From NCBI RefSeq assembly GCF_017795885.1, contig NZ_CP059297.1:1116001-1180000 (forward strand): DNA of 64,000 bases. The letters are read 5' to 3'. Made by a program: the position numbers and the translations under genes. The stretch comes from Brevundimonas sp. AJA228-03 (GTDB lineage: Bacteria > Pseudomonadota > Alphaproteobacteria > Caulobacterales > Caulobacteraceae). Every line of letters begins with the position of its first letter. Position 1 is the first letter of the stretch. Positions 27,308 to 35,788 of the stretch are shown here, in pieces. Under the pieces are notes generated by a model. It was not told the origin of the DNA, did no database searches, and saw nothing but the letters and a program-made list of their open reading frames with translations.

Positions 27308-27982
27308 ATGTCCTTTTTCTCGCGGATGTTTTCGACCATGAGCGCCAAGACCACCCTGCCGACGCCCGACACCGCCTTGCCGGGCCGTGCCACGCCGTTG
27401 CCGACGGACGAGGTCCATTTCGTCCTGGGCCGCCCGCTGAAGGGGCCGCATCCGGGAGGGTTCCAGACCGCGATCTTCGGCATGGGCTGCTTCTGGGGCG
27501 TGGAACGCAAGTTCTGGACGCTGCCGGGGGTCTGGGTGACGGCGGTGGGCTACTCCGGTGGCATCACGCCCAATCCGACCTATGAGGAAACCTGCACCGG
27601 TCTGACCGGCCAGACCGAAGTCGTCCAGGTCGTATTCGACCCGGCCAGGATCACCTATTCCGAACTGCTGAAGACCTTCTGGGAAGGCCACGACCCGACC
27701 CAGGGCATGCGCCAGGGTAACGACATCGGCTCGACCTACCGCTCGGCGATCTACTATCTGGACGAGGAGCAGAAGGCCCGGGCCGAGGCCTCGCGCGACG
27801 CCTATCAGTCGGCCCTGACGAATGCGGGTCGCGGCACCATCACGACCGAGATCACCCGGGCCGGGCCCTTCTATTTCGCCGAGGGCTATCACCAGGGCTA
27901 TCTGGCCAAGAACCCGAACGGCTATTGCGGCATCGGCGGCACGGGCGTGGTCTGTCCGATCGGGGTCGGCGTCGAGGCCTGA
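27308..27982 (+). CDS. msrA: Peptide methionine (S)-S-oxide reductase MsrA
   Basis: Repairs oxidised methionine. About 224 residues, the longer E. coli-like form. The catalytic GCFWG motif sits in [36 protein letters not shown] and a C-terminal [11 protein letters not shown] provide the resolving cysteines. Start is uncertain among ATGs at 27299, 27308 and 27338; no strong ribosome site separates them. Convergent with the next gene. Confidence 0.93.
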   Translation: MSFFSRMFSTMSAKTTLPTPDTALPGRATPLPTDEVHFVLGRPLKGPHPGGFQTAIFGMGCFWGVERKFWTLPGVWVTAVGYSGGITPNPTYEETCTGLTGQTEVVQVVFDPARITYSELLKTFWEGHDPTQGMRQGNDIGSTYRSAIYYLDEEQKARAEASRDAYQSALTNAGRGTITTEITRAGPFYFAEGYHQGYLAKNPNGYCGIGGTGVVCPIGVGVEA

Positions 27983-28504
27983 TCAGTCGCAGAGGGCGAA
28001 GAACCGCTCGATGTCCGCCTGCGTTCCCGGGTGGGCCACAAAGGTCTCACGGGTGTCGCCGCCGGTCCACTGCGCCATCCAGCCGAGGCGGCGAAACCGC
28101 TGGAACACGGGGATTTCGGCAACGGTCGAGGCGGTCAGCAGATCGCCGTCCGAAAGCTCCGACGGCTCGCCCCGGGCGGCGAACCGTTCGGTCTCGCCAC
28201 CGGATTCCAGCAGCAGCGTGCGCGAGCCCGTTGGCGCTGTGGCCGTGATATCGACGCGCGACGACCCGGCCGCGCAGTCCAGCCCCAGCTTTAGCTCGTC
28301 GCTCTCGGCGATGCCGTAGGCCAGTCGGACCGAGCCTTCGTCCGTCGTCAGGTGCCAGTCGTAGCCCGCGACCGGTTGCGGCGTGGCGAAGGCTGCACGC
28401 GCTGGAGCCTTGCTGACGGGTTCGACGCTGGCACAGGCCGAGGTCAGGACGAGGGTCCCCAGCAGCGATAGCCAGACGCGGGGGCGAAGGGGCATGGAGG
28501 TCAT
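27983..28504 (-). CDS. Small predicted lipoprotein of unknown function
   Basis: 173 residues. A signal segment ends in the lipobox LTSAC. The mature part has two recognisable points, a LKLGLDC stretch and the C-terminal TQADIERFFALCD, that resemble GAPGSGVAHVD-flanking and LRRFAELC of the gene upstream, so the two proteins are probably paralogues. ATG at 28504 overlaps the upstream stop (ATGA), so they are co-translated. I recognise no family. Confidence 0.75.
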   Translation of the reverse strand: MTSMPLRPRVWLSLLGTLVLTSACASVEPVSKAPARAAFATPQPVAGYDWHLTTDEGSVRLAYGIAESDELKLGLDCAAGSSRVDITATAPTGSRTLLLESGGETERFAARGEPSELSDGDLLTASTVAEIPVFQRFRRLGWMAQWTGGDTRETFVAHPGTQADIERFFALCD

Positions 28505-28914
28505 CCTGCACAAAGCTCTGCGAACCGTCTCAGCTTGCCCAGGTCGATAGCCGGGACGTCCACAGTCTGATGCCGGTCGCCGACCGCCACGTCGAGCGCG
28601 CCGGTCACCATGAACGCGCCGAACACCGGATGGTCCGTCCGCAGCGCGACAGATTGTCGGTCACGGACGCGCATCGTTTCGGCGGTGGCGGAAGCATCCC
28701 CCGACGTGAGGGTGGCGAACCCGGATCCGCCCGGTCGGCCATAGAGGTCGACATGGGCGACGCCGGAGCCGGGCGCGCACTGGAACGTCGTCCTCAGCTG
28801 CGCGGTGTCTGGAACCTCGTATGCGAGCACCAGGGGCCCGTCGCCCTCATAGAGCGTCCAGGTCCAGCCGCCCTGAAGGGCGGCAGTCACCGCGATGATG
28901 GCAGGAAGGGTCAA
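28501..28914 (-). CDS. Small exported protein, likely paralogue of its neighbour
   Basis: 137 residues. A short hydrophobic N-terminus (TLPAIIAVTAALQGG) may be a signal peptide, but it is weak. The GWTWTLYEGDGPLVLAYEVPD start and LRTTFQCAPG match the organisation of the downstream lipoprotein (YDWHLTTDEGSVRLAYGI, LKLGLDCAAG). Both have a single Cys after a hydrophobic strand and end in RRFAELC or ERFFALC. Possible immunoglobulin-like fold. Unknown function. Confidence 0.7.
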   Translation of the reverse strand: MTLPAIIAVTAALQGGWTWTLYEGDGPLVLAYEVPDTAQLRTTFQCAPGSGVAHVDLYGRPGGSGFATLTSGDASATAETMRVRDRQSVALRTDHPVFGAFMVTGALDVAVGDRHQTVDVPAIDLGKLRRFAELCAG

Positions 28915-28937
28915 GGATCAGCACCGTCGCCGAGCCG

Positions 28938-29165
28938 TCAGGCGCGGCCGACCGAACAATAGGACAGAAAATCATCCGCCGCACGACGTTCCTCGGCCGT
29001 TGTTATAAGCCGGAACAATCCCGCGGCGCCGCGCACGGCCATCCGACCCCTGCTGGCCAGGCCGCAAAGGGCGGGATCGTTCAGCGCGATCCGGCTATCG
29101 TCCGCCTCTCCACCGGACAGGGGGTCGATGGTCCGGGCACCGACGCGGGCCTGCGTCAGGCGCAC
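28938..29165 (-). CDS. Short hypothetical ORF, possibly a fragment
   Basis: 75 codons with a GTG start that lies at the edge of a 25-bp repeat. In-frame open reading continues only to a TGA at 29205-29207. The product has a C-terminal AEERRAADDFLSYC segment and no recognised domain. Codon pattern is plausible but evidence is thin; it may be the 3' remnant of a larger gene disrupted by the repeat. Confidence 0.4.
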   Translation of the reverse strand: MRLTQARVGARTIDPLSGGEADDSRIALNDPALCGLASRGRMAVRGAAGLFRLITTAEERRAADDFLSYCSVGRA

Positions 29166-29241
29166 GACCGCGTCGCGAGCGTTAGCGCCTCTGGAACCCT
29201 GCGCTCAAGCAGCGAGCGACCGCGTCGCGAGCGTTAGCGCC
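29165..29241. repeat. Two 25-bp direct repeats downstream of flgH
   Basis: Identical 25-base units at 29165-29189 and 29217-29241, beginning CGACCGCGTCGCGAGC and containing the palindrome CGCGTCGCG. They are 52 bp apart start to start. They lie between the flgH stop and the small downstream ORFs. This could be a REP-like element or an imperfect tandem duplication; it may act in transcript termination or stability. Confidence 0.6.
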
Positions 29242-29246
29242 CCCAC

Positions 29247-29972
29247 CTAGAAAGGACTGAACCGCTCGACCAGGCTCTGCGCTGCCGGCGTCGCCTGGAC
29301 GCGGCTGATGTCACCGCGGCCGCCATAGCTGATGCGGGCTTCGGCGATCTGGGTGTGGGCGATGGTGTTGGCCGAGGAGATGTCCTCGGGCCGGACGATG
29401 CCGGCGACCGTCAGCTCGCGGACCTCGCGGTTGGTGCGCACTTCCTGCCGACCCTGGATCACCAGATTGCCGTTGGAAAGGATGTCCGTGACCACCGCGG
29501 CGATGGTCAGGCTGACCTTCTCCGATCGGCTGACCGAGCCGGTCCCGTTGGCGTTCGACGACCCTTCAAGGCCGACCAGGGCCTGCGGATCGAACCCGCC
29601 CGGGAAGGCGCGGCCCAGGCTGTTCTCCAGCCCGAAGAAATTGGTCACACCGCCCGTGATGTCGTTGGTCCGGCTGCGGTTCGTGGTGTTCGATGTCTGC
29701 GCCTGATCGTCGATGTCGATGTTGACGGTCAGGATGTCGCCGATCTGACGCGCCCGCTGGTCGCCGAAGAAGGCGCGCGCGCCAGCCCGCCACAGCGAGT
29801 TGGCGCTGGCCGAGCGCGGCTCCGGTACCGTCGTATAGGCCTGGGTCACCGGAACCAGTTGGGCGGGGTAGCCGATGGGGGCCAGCTGCGGCCCCTGGAC
29901 CGTCTCGACCACTGTGGAGCAGGCTCCCAGGGTCAGCGAGGCAAGGGCGAGGGCGAGGAGGGACTTACGCAT
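29247..29972 (-). CDS. flgH: Flagellar L-ring protein
   Basis: Outer-membrane lipoprotein that forms the L ring around the flagellar rod. 241 residues with lipobox LTLGAC. Signature blocks are SLWRAGARAFFGDQRARQIGDILTVNI, SRSEKVSLTIAAVVTDILSNGNLVIQG and EVRELTVAGIVRPEDIS. It is last in the minus-strand flgF-flgG-flgA-flgH order. The IS insertion upstream of flgA may reduce its transcription from the flgF promoter. Confidence 0.95.
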   Translation of the reverse strand: MRKSLLALALASLTLGACSTVVETVQGPQLAPIGYPAQLVPVTQAYTTVPEPRSASANSLWRAGARAFFGDQRARQIGDILTVNIDIDDQAQTSNTTNRSRTNDITGGVTNFFGLENSLGRAFPGGFDPQALVGLEGSSNANGTGSVSRSEKVSLTIAAVVTDILSNGNLVIQGRQEVRTNREVRELTVAGIVRPEDISSANTIAHTQIAEARISYGGRGDISRVQATPAAQSLVERFSPF

Positions 29973-29984
29973 GACGGGATATTC

Positions 29985-30605
29985 CTAGCGCGAGGCGAAC
30001 GGGAGCTGGGCACGGACGGCCTGGGCCTCCGGGCCCGTGATGGCGCGGCCCGGGCCGATGGCGACCGCGTCGATCGTGCGGCCGGAGGCCACATTCAGGA
30101 TCGGCACGTTTTCGCCGGCGGCGGCGTCGCGGGTTGCGCGTCCGGTGACTGTCAGCGTCACACCGCCGACGGCATAGGCGACCTCGATCATGTCGTTGCG
30201 GGCGATTACGCGGGCCGCGCGGGCCTGGCGTTGCAGGGGGGCCACGACCGTGGGCGCGGGCTGGGTGAGGGCCGCAGAGCCGGCCGTTGCCGTCGTCACC
30301 GCATTGCCGCCCGTGGCCGGGGCCAGCGAGGCCTGGCGGACCACCACGCGGCGCAGGCCGTTCGGGTTGGCCCATTGCAGCCCGTTGCGGGAGGCGATGG
30401 CCTGGAGCTGGGACGCCTCGAACACGACAGATGGCCCCGCCCGGCTGGCCAGAACGAAGTTGGCGGCCGGTCCGGCTCCGTCGAATACGTCGCCCAGGGT
30501 GACGCGGCCGTCGTCGTCGACCGGATTGGCCTTCAGGGTGACCGGCCCGGCGAAGGCAGGGGAGGCCAGCAGGCCGAGCGCGGCGATCAGGGAGAGAGCC
30601 CGCAT
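29985..30605 (-). CDS. flgA: Flagellar P-ring chaperone FlgA
   Basis: Periplasmic assembly chaperone for FlgI (P ring). 206 residues with a signal peptide ending SPAFAG, followed by VTLKANPVDDDGRVTLGDVF, a SAF-like domain and a C-terminal DAVAIGPGRAITGPEA. ATG at 30605. The last bases before the start were joined to the flgG stop before an IS element entered at 30613: flgG stop and flgA start would be 4 bp apart without it. The 12-bp gap to flgH suggests coupling to it. Confidence 0.92.
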   Translation of the reverse strand: MRALSLIAALGLLASPAFAGPVTLKANPVDDDGRVTLGDVFDGAGPAANFVLASRAGPSVVFEASQLQAIASRNGLQWANPNGLRRVVVRQASLAPATGGNAVTTATAGSAALTQPAPTVVAPLQRQARAARVIARNDMIEVAYAVGGVTLTVTGRATRDAAAGENVPILNVASGRTIDAVAIGPGRAITGPEAQAVRAQLPFASR

Positions 30606-30612
30606 GATTCTA

Positions 30613-31443
30613 GGGTCTGTACCCAATTGAGTTGATCTGGCTGTTGTGATTCAAGCTTCTGAGGAGGCTTGAATCATGGCGGATCATTTCTGGTTGTCGG
30701 ACGCGCAGTGGGCTGTGATCGAGCCGCACATCCCCAAGGTCTATACGGGCAAGCGGCGGGTGGATGATCGCCGGGTGATCTCGGGTATCGTTCATCGGCT
30801 GCGCGAGGGGTGTCGCTGGCGCGCTCTTCCGGACGTCTATGGGCCCTATACGACGGTGTTCAACCGTTACAATCGCTGGAGCAAGCGAGGTCTGTGGCAG
30901 CGGATCCTGGCGTCGCTCGGCGAGGCGGCCGACCCGCCGGTGACGGCCATGATCGACTCGACCTCGGTCAAGGCGCACCGCTCGGCGGCGGGCGCAAAAG
31001 GGGGGGCTCAGCTCACGCCATAGGCCGGTCGCGCGGCGGTCGGACGACCAAGGTCCACATGCTGGTGGACGAGACGGGCAGGCCTCGCGTCGTTCAACTC
31101 TCGCCCGGCCAGGCCTCCGACATCGTGGCCGCCCACGACCTGATCGTCGCCAGCCGACCCAGCCTGCACCTGCTCGCAGACAGGGCCTACGACGGCGACG
31201 CCCTGCGTCGAATGCTGATCGAACGCGGCACGACACCCGTGATCCCGAACAAGATCAATCGCGTGAACCGACACCCGTTCGACGCCACAGCCTACAGGCT
31301 CAGAAACGCCGTCGAACGCGCCTTCTGCCGCCTCAAGGACTTCCGCGCCATCGCCACCCGATACGACAAGACCGCCAGGAACTACCTCGCAGGCCTCTGC
31401 ATCGTCGCCGCCATCACACTCTGGGCCAAATGAGTCCGGACCC
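30613..31443 (+). mobile_element. IS5-family (IS427-like) element between flgG and flgA
   Basis: 831-bp insertion bounded by TA at 30611-30612 and 31444-31445, inside a CTAG target. The imperfect terminal repeats read GGGTCTGTAC at the left and GGGTCCGGAC at the right (opposite strand). The flgG stop codon is preserved because the last C of the element replaces the target C. The element is oriented opposite to the flagellar genes. Removal would restore a 4-bp flgG-flgA junction. Confidence 0.88.
30676..31433 (+). CDS. IS5-family transposase in two frames
   Basis: DDE transposase. The first frame begins at ATG 30676 (WLSDAQWAVIEPHIP, DRRVISGIVHRLREGCRWR) and ends soon after MIDSTSVKAHRSAAGAKGG. 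The second frame continues with RGGRTTKVHMLVDETG, LLADRAYDGDALR and RNAVERAFCRLKDFRAIATRYDK, supplying catalytic Asp and Glu. The frames meet at a run of four A and seven G at 31000-31010, a slippery site where a -1 shift joins them, as known in this IS group. Apparently intact. Confidence 0.85.
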
Positions 31444-32231
31444 TAGCTCTTCACCTGGGCCGAGACGCTCATCATCTCGTCGGCGGTGGTGATGACCTTG
31501 GAGTTCATCTCATAGGCCCGCTGGGCGACGATCAGGGCGCTGATCTCGGTCACGGCATCGACGTTCGACGCCTCGGTGTAACCCTGCAGAAGTTGCCCGA
31601 AGCCGGCGTCGCCCGGTGTGCCCGTGGTTGCCGGTCCGGAGGCTGCCGTTTCCAGCAGCAGGTTGTCGCCGATCGCCTCGAGCCCCGCTTCGTTGAAGAA
31701 GTTGGCCAGCTCCAGCTGCCCGACGACGGCGGGCTCCGGCGATCCGGCCGTGGTGACCTGAACCTGGCCACTCTTGGAGATGCTGACGTCGATCGCGTCC
31801 TGCGGGATGGAGATGGCCGGTTCGACAGCATATCCGTCCTCGGTCACCAGCTGGCCTTCGGCGCTCAGCGAGAAGTTGCCGGCGCGGGTATAGCCGATCT
31901 CGCCCGATGGCATGGTGACCTGGAAATAGCCTTTTCCGTCGACCGCGATGTCATAGTCGTTGCCGGTCTGGCTCGGCGTGCCCTGTTCGGTGATCCGGTA
32001 GACGCTGCCGGCCTTGACGCCCAGACCGACCTGGATGCCGGTGGGGACGACGGTGCCCTGGCTGGACGACTGCGCGCCCATCCGCTCGACGTTCTGATAG
32101 ATCAGGTCCTGGAACTCGGCGCGCTGACGCTTGAAGCCCACCGTGTTCATGTTGGCGATGTTGTTGGAGATGACCTCCACGTTCAGCTGCTGGGCGGCCA
32201 TGCCGGAGGCAGCGGTTCTGAGAGCGCGCAT
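31443..32231 (-). CDS. flgG: Distal rod protein FlgG
   Basis: Flagellar distal rod subunit, 262 residues, the usual length. It has MRALRTAASGMAAQQLNVEVISNNIANMNTVGFKRQRAEF at the N-terminus (Flg_bb_rod), then ITEQGTPSQTGNDYDIAVDG, and the C-terminal EMNSKVITTADEMM of the Flg_bbr_C domain. Lies 60 bp behind flgF. The stop sits at the IS edge but the coding sequence is intact. Confidence 0.96.
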   Translation of the reverse strand: MRALRTAASGMAAQQLNVEVISNNIANMNTVGFKRQRAEFQDLIYQNVERMGAQSSSQGTVVPTGIQVGLGVKAGSVYRITEQGTPSQTGNDYDIAVDGKGYFQVTMPSGEIGYTRAGNFSLSAEGQLVTEDGYAVEPAISIPQDAIDVSISKSGQVQVTTAGSPEPAVVGQLELANFFNEAGLEAIGDNLLLETAASGPATTGTPGDAGFGQLLQGYTEASNVDAVTEISALIVAQRAYEMNSKVITTADEMMSVSAQVKS

Positions 32232-32291
32232 TGTTTTACTCCATTGTCCCTGTCGCCTGGCGCGCGGCGCCTAGCTGCTTGAGGGACGCCA

Positions 32292-33029
32292 TCATGATGA
32301 CCGGCCCAGCCGCTCGACCGAGCGACGGGACAGGTCCTGGACATTTTCGATCATCTTGGTCGCGCGTTCGTAGGCGCGCGTGATCTCGATCAGGTTGGTG
32401 ATCTCGATCAGGGTGTTGACGTTGGATCCCTCCAGCATCCCCTGGCGCACCTGCACGCCCGTCGCGTCGAGTGCGGGGGCATTGGAGGCATTGCGGTAGA
32501 GGCCGTCGCCGTCCTTGGACAGCACCGCCAGATCGTCGAACCGGGCCAGTGTCAGTGTACCCAGGAGCTGGCCGTCCTGGCTGATCGTGCCGTCCTCGGC
32601 CACGGTCAGGGCTCCCCTGGCCGTATCGACGATGATCGGCCCGCCGTCGCCCAGCACCGGCAGGCCCGACTTGGTCACCAGCTGCCCCGTCGGATCGACG
32701 GTGAAGGCCCCGTCGCGGGTATAGGCCTCGCCCGCCCCGTCCTGGATCTTGAAGAACGCCCCTTCGCCGTCGATGGCGAAATCCAGCGTCCGGCCGGTCT
32801 CGTTCAGCGAACCCTGGACAAAGTCGCGGCCCACGCCCTTGTCCAGAACGAAGCTGACGCCCGGGCGCACGGCTTCATTGCGTGCCCGCTGGCCGATCTC
32901 GGTGCCGAGCAGCAACTGCTCGACCTTGAAGCCTGTCGTCTCCGCATTGGCGATGTTGTTGGCCGCGATATCGAGCTCGCGGCGCAGCGTCATCTGGCGG
33001 GACAGTCCGATGTAGGCGGCATTTTCCAC
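32292..33029 (-). CDS. flgF: Proximal rod protein FlgF
   Basis: Proximal rod subunit, 245 residues from a GTG at 33029 (ENAAYIGLSRQMTLRRELDIAANNIANAETTGFK). I chose it because AAGGAG lies 9 bp upstream and because FlgF homologues begin with this segment. An upstream ATG would add 35 residues with no relation to FlgF. The C-terminus has GSNVNTLIEITNLIEITRAYE. A sigma-54 promoter at 33059-33073 is appropriately placed. First gene of the flgF-flgG-flgA-flgH order. Confidence 0.95.
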   Translation of the reverse strand: MENAAYIGLSRQMTLRRELDIAANNIANAETTGFKVEQLLLGTEIGQRARNEAVRPGVSFVLDKGVGRDFVQGSLNETGRTLDFAIDGEGAFFKIQDGAGEAYTRDGAFTVDPTGQLVTKSGLPVLGDGGPIIVDTARGALTVAEDGTISQDGQLLGTLTLARFDDLAVLSKDGDGLYRNASNAPALDATGVQVRQGMLEGSNVNTLIEITNLIEITRAYERATKMIENVQDLSRRSVERLGRSS

Positions 33030-33058
33030 GGCGGCGAGGCTCCTTCGAACGGTGCCTC

Positions 33059-33073
33059 GCAACGACCGTGCCA
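33059..33073 (-). promoter_or_regulatory. Sigma-54 promoter for the flgF operon
   Basis: The minus strand reads TGGCACGGTCGTTGC, matching the -24/-12 consensus TGGCAC-N5-TTGC exactly, with the GG and GC at the required spacing. It lies about 30 bp upstream of the flgF start. In Caulobacter class III flagellar operons, including flgF, sigma-54 promoters are activated by FlbD, which is also in the window. Confidence 0.88.
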
Positions 33074-33208
33074 ACAGGGTTAATCCAGCCGTGATGGGGC
33101 TTTCGGCGATTGGCCGCCTTTCCGCACCCGGCAAATCTTGCCGGATTTACACCTCGCGTTAACCAGACGCGCCGCATCTCGAACATTGGGATTTTCCGGG
33201 GCGCGCCG

Positions 33209-33874
33209 ATGTTCAAGTTTGGCAAGAAGAAAGACGAGGCCCCGGCCGATGCCGACGGGGCCACCAAGCTGGCAGTCTCCCACGGTGCCGACGGGCCGGA
33301 AGGCGACGGAGCCCCCAAAAAGAAGAAGCTGCCGCTGCTCTTCATCATCGCGCCCGTGGCCCTGCTGGTCCTGGGGGGCGGCGGAGCGGGGGCGTTCTTC
33401 ATGCTCCAGCCCAAGCCCGCGGCTGCCGAAGAAGAGCATGGTGCGGAGGCCAAGGGCGGCCACGGGGCCGAAAAGAAGGAAGACAAGAAGGGCGGTCACG
33501 GCGAGAAGAAGGAAGGCGAGGGCGACGAGGCCGATGCCTCGCTGGGCAAGATCTCCGAGGGGCCCGACGGCATCACCTTCTACACCCTGCCCGACATGGT
33601 GGTGAACATTCAGTCTCCGGACGGCAAGCCGACCTTCCTGAAGCTGACCCTGACGCTGGAGATGCACGACGCCGTACTGGCCGAGACCCTGCAGGGCCAG
33701 ATGCCTCGCATACAGGACATGTTCCAGGGCTTCCTGCGCGAACTCCGACCCGAGGATCTGGCGGGATCGCAGGGAACGTATCAGCTGCGCGCCGAGATCC
33801 TGCGCCGGGTGAATCTGATCGCCGCACCGTCGCGCGTTGACGCCGTGCTGATCGAAGAGATGCTGGTTCAATAG
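33209..33874 (+). CDS. fliL: Flagellar basal body protein FliL
   Basis: Inner-membrane protein associated with the stator and basal body. 221 residues from ATG 33209 (MFKFGKKKDE). A single membrane segment (LLFIIAPVALLVLGGGGAGAFFML, about residues 45-65) is followed by a Lys/Glu/His/Gly-rich linker. The periplasmic FliL domain has FYTLPDMVVNIQSPDGKPTFLKLTLTLEM and a C-terminal LRAEILRRVN. It is divergent from flgF and 66 bp ahead of fliM. Promoter TTAA half-sites are near 33080 and 33160, without a full CtrA box. Confidence 0.93.
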   Translation: MFKFGKKKDEAPADADGATKLAVSHGADGPEGDGAPKKKKLPLLFIIAPVALLVLGGGGAGAFFMLQPKPAAAEEEHGAEAKGGHGAEKKEDKKGGHGEKKEGEGDEADASLGKISEGPDGITFYTLPDMVVNIQSPDGKPTFLKLTLTLEMHDAVLAETLQGQMPRIQDMFQGFLRELRPEDLAGSQGTYQLRAEILRRVNLIAAPSRVDAVLIEEMLVQ

Positions 33875-33940
33875 GCATGATGCCGATCAGTGTCAGCGGA
33901 TTTCGGATGAGCTCATCACCACCCGGCACAGGCGCGCCTG

Positions 33941-35029
33941 ATGTCTGACACGGGCGTTGCCGACACCGAGCCGGGTCCCCTCGCCGCGGCCGAACCCTTC
34001 GCTGAGGCCGAGACCTTCGCGGAAGACCGCCTGGGCGGGGCGGCCGAACGCGTCCTGAACCAGGACGAGATCGACAGCCTGCTCGGCTTCGACCTCGGCG
34101 ACGAGGATAGCACCGAACGGACCGGCATCCGCGCCATCATCAACTCCGCGCTCGTCAGCTACGAGCGGCTGCCGATGCTGGAGATCGTCTTCGATCGCCT
34201 GGTGCGGTTGATGACGACCAGCCTTCGCAACTTCACCTCCGACAACGTCGAGGTCAGCCTCGACAACATCTCCTCGATCCGGTTCGGCGACTATCTGAAC
34301 TCGATCCCCCTGCCGGCCATCCTGGCGGTGTTCCGGGCCGAAGAACTGGACAATTTCGGCCTGCTGACCGTCGATTCCAACCTGATCTATTCGATCGTCG
34401 ACGTGCTGCTGGGAGGCCGTCGCGGCACGGCGGCGCTCCGCATCGAGGGACGTCCCTACACCACGATCGAGCGCGTGCTGGTCCAGCGGATGGTCGAGGT
34501 CATCCTCGCCGATGCCCAGGCGGCGTTCGAGCCCCTGACTCCGGTCCGCCTCAACCTGGACCGGCTGGAGACCAATCCCCGCTTCGCCGCCATCGCGCGC
34601 CCTGCAAACGCGGCCATTCTGGTAAAGCTGCGCATCGACATGGAAGACCGCGGCGGGCGGGTTGAGCTCCTGCTGCCCTATGCGACGCTGGAGCCGATCC
34701 GCAAGCTGCTGCTGCAGCAGTTCATGGGCGAGAAGTTCGGCCGCGACAACATCTGGGAAGGCCACCTGGCCACCGAGCTCTGGACGACCGAAACCGAGGT
34801 TCGCGCCGTGCTGGATGAGCAATCCGCGTCGTTGTCCACCGTCCTGAACCTGAAGGTCGGCGACACCTTCATGCTGAACGCCACGCCGGAGTCCGACGTC
34901 TCGATCCGCTGCGGCACGATTCCCGTCACGACCGGCAAGATGGGCCGGAAGGGCCAGCATATCGCCGTGCGCGTCGATGCCCCCATCAGTATCGAGGTGG
35001 CCAACAGTCTCACCAGGGGAAGGCGCTGA
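33941..35029 (+). CDS. fliM: Flagellar motor switch protein FliM
   Basis: C-ring switch protein that binds phospho-CheY. 362 residues: an acidic N-terminus with VLNQDEIDSLLGF (the EIDSLL CheY-binding-like peptide) at about 40-52; a middle domain with FTSDNVEVSLDNISSIRFGDYLNSIP; and a C-terminal SPOA domain ending at about 350. Lies after fliL, and its stop overlaps the spacing before the DUF6468 gene, with only 1 bp between. Confidence 0.96.
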   Translation: MSDTGVADTEPGPLAAAEPFAEAETFAEDRLGGAAERVLNQDEIDSLLGFDLGDEDSTERTGIRAIINSALVSYERLPMLEIVFDRLVRLMTTSLRNFTSDNVEVSLDNISSIRFGDYLNSIPLPAILAVFRAEELDNFGLLTVDSNLIYSIVDVLLGGRRGTAALRIEGRPYTTIERVLVQRMVEVILADAQAAFEPLTPVRLNLDRLETNPRFAAIARPANAAILVKLRIDMEDRGGRVELLLPYATLEPIRKLLLQQFMGEKFGRDNIWEGHLATELWTTETEVRAVLDEQSASLSTVLNLKVGDTFMLNATPESDVSIRCGTIPVTTGKMGRKGQHIAVRVDAPISIEVANSLTRGRR

Positions 35030-35030
35030 A

Positions 35031-35717
35031 ATGACCGGCATGATCCTTGACGCCGTGCTTATGCTGTTGCTGGTCGCCGCCCTCGGCTATGGCGTACGGC
35101 TGGAGAGGAAGCTGACCCAGCTCCGCGCCGGCCAGCTTGCCTTCGCCGGTGCCGTCACCGAACTGAACGCCGCCTGTGGCCGGGCCGAGAGTGCCCTGGC
35201 CTCCCTGCGCGCCTCCGGCGAGGACGCCGACCTGCTGCATGATCGCATCCTGAAGGCGCGGCAGCTGAAGGCCGACCTGGAACAGCTGATCGCCAAAGGG
35301 GCACGCAATGCACCTCTCCCTCCCCGGCACGGGGTCGACGAAGGTTCGCCTGCGAACCGGGGAGGCGGTCGAAGCGAGGCGGAGACCGGACGGGGCGGGA
35401 AAGGCGAGCCGGACTCCGATCGCGCGCGCATCGCCCAGCCGGCCCCGCCCGGTCGGCCCGCGGCGACCCTCCCCCGCGGGGGGAGGGAGACCGTCAGTGC
35501 CGCCCCAACCCCCACCCCCACTCCCGATCCCGACGACCGCGCCTTCCGCATGGCCGCGCTTGCCGAGCGCATCCAGGGTATGGCGTCACCCGCCAAGGCC
35601 GCCGCTGGTGCTGGCAACGTCCAGGCCATCCTGCACGCCCTGACCGCTAACCAATCCCCGAAGCAAAGCCTCAACCGCACCAAGGCTAGCCTCGACGACG
35701 ACCTCTTCGCCGCCTGA
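35031..35717 (+). CDS. DUF6468-type flagellar-locus protein with inserted repeat
   Basis: 228 residues. The N-terminus is a membrane segment (ILDAVLMLLLVAALGYGVRLERKLTQL), then a helix with LHDRILKARQLKADLEQLI (DUF6468-like, found beside fliM in Caulobacterales and Rhizobiales). From about residue 95 to 153 the protein is Gly/Pro/Arg-rich low complexity encoded by a palindromic element. The C-terminal RMAALAERIQGM and KASLDDDLFAA return to a coding-like pattern. ATG at 35031, immediately after fliM. Function unknown, presumably flagellar. Confidence 0.72.
   Translation: MTGMILDAVLMLLLVAALGYGVRLERKLTQLRAGQLAFAGAVTELNAACGRAESALASLRASGEDADLLHDRILKARQLKADLEQLIAKGARNAPLPPRHGVDEGSPANRGGGRSEAETGRGGKGEPDSDRARIAQPAPPGRPAATLPRGGRETVSAAPTPTPTPDPDDRAFRMAALAERIQGMASPAKAAAGAGNVQAILHALTANQSPKQSLNRTKASLDDDLFAA
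35315..35490. repeat. Nested palindromic element inside the DUF6468 gene
   Basis: A 176-bp segment bounded by an 11-bp inverted repeat, TCTCCCTCCCC at 35315-35325 and its complement at 35480-35490. Inside are a near-perfect 13-bp pair (35384-35396 with 35442-35454, one mismatch) and the palindrome GTTCGCCTGCGAAC (35344-35357). It is translated in frame without stops. The structure is that of a mobile palindromic repeat, comparable in principle to the Rickettsia palindromic elements that enter genes. Confidence 0.6.
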
Positions 35718-35788
35718 ATTTTTAGTGCCCCGATGTCCGCCCCCTGGGGGCGGTCGACGTGCGGGGCGAGACCACTGGATCGACGACA

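Noticed and set aside
27044..27892. Minus-strand frame covering the tRNA and msrA
   Set aside because: It translates through the tRNA and is antisense to msrA.
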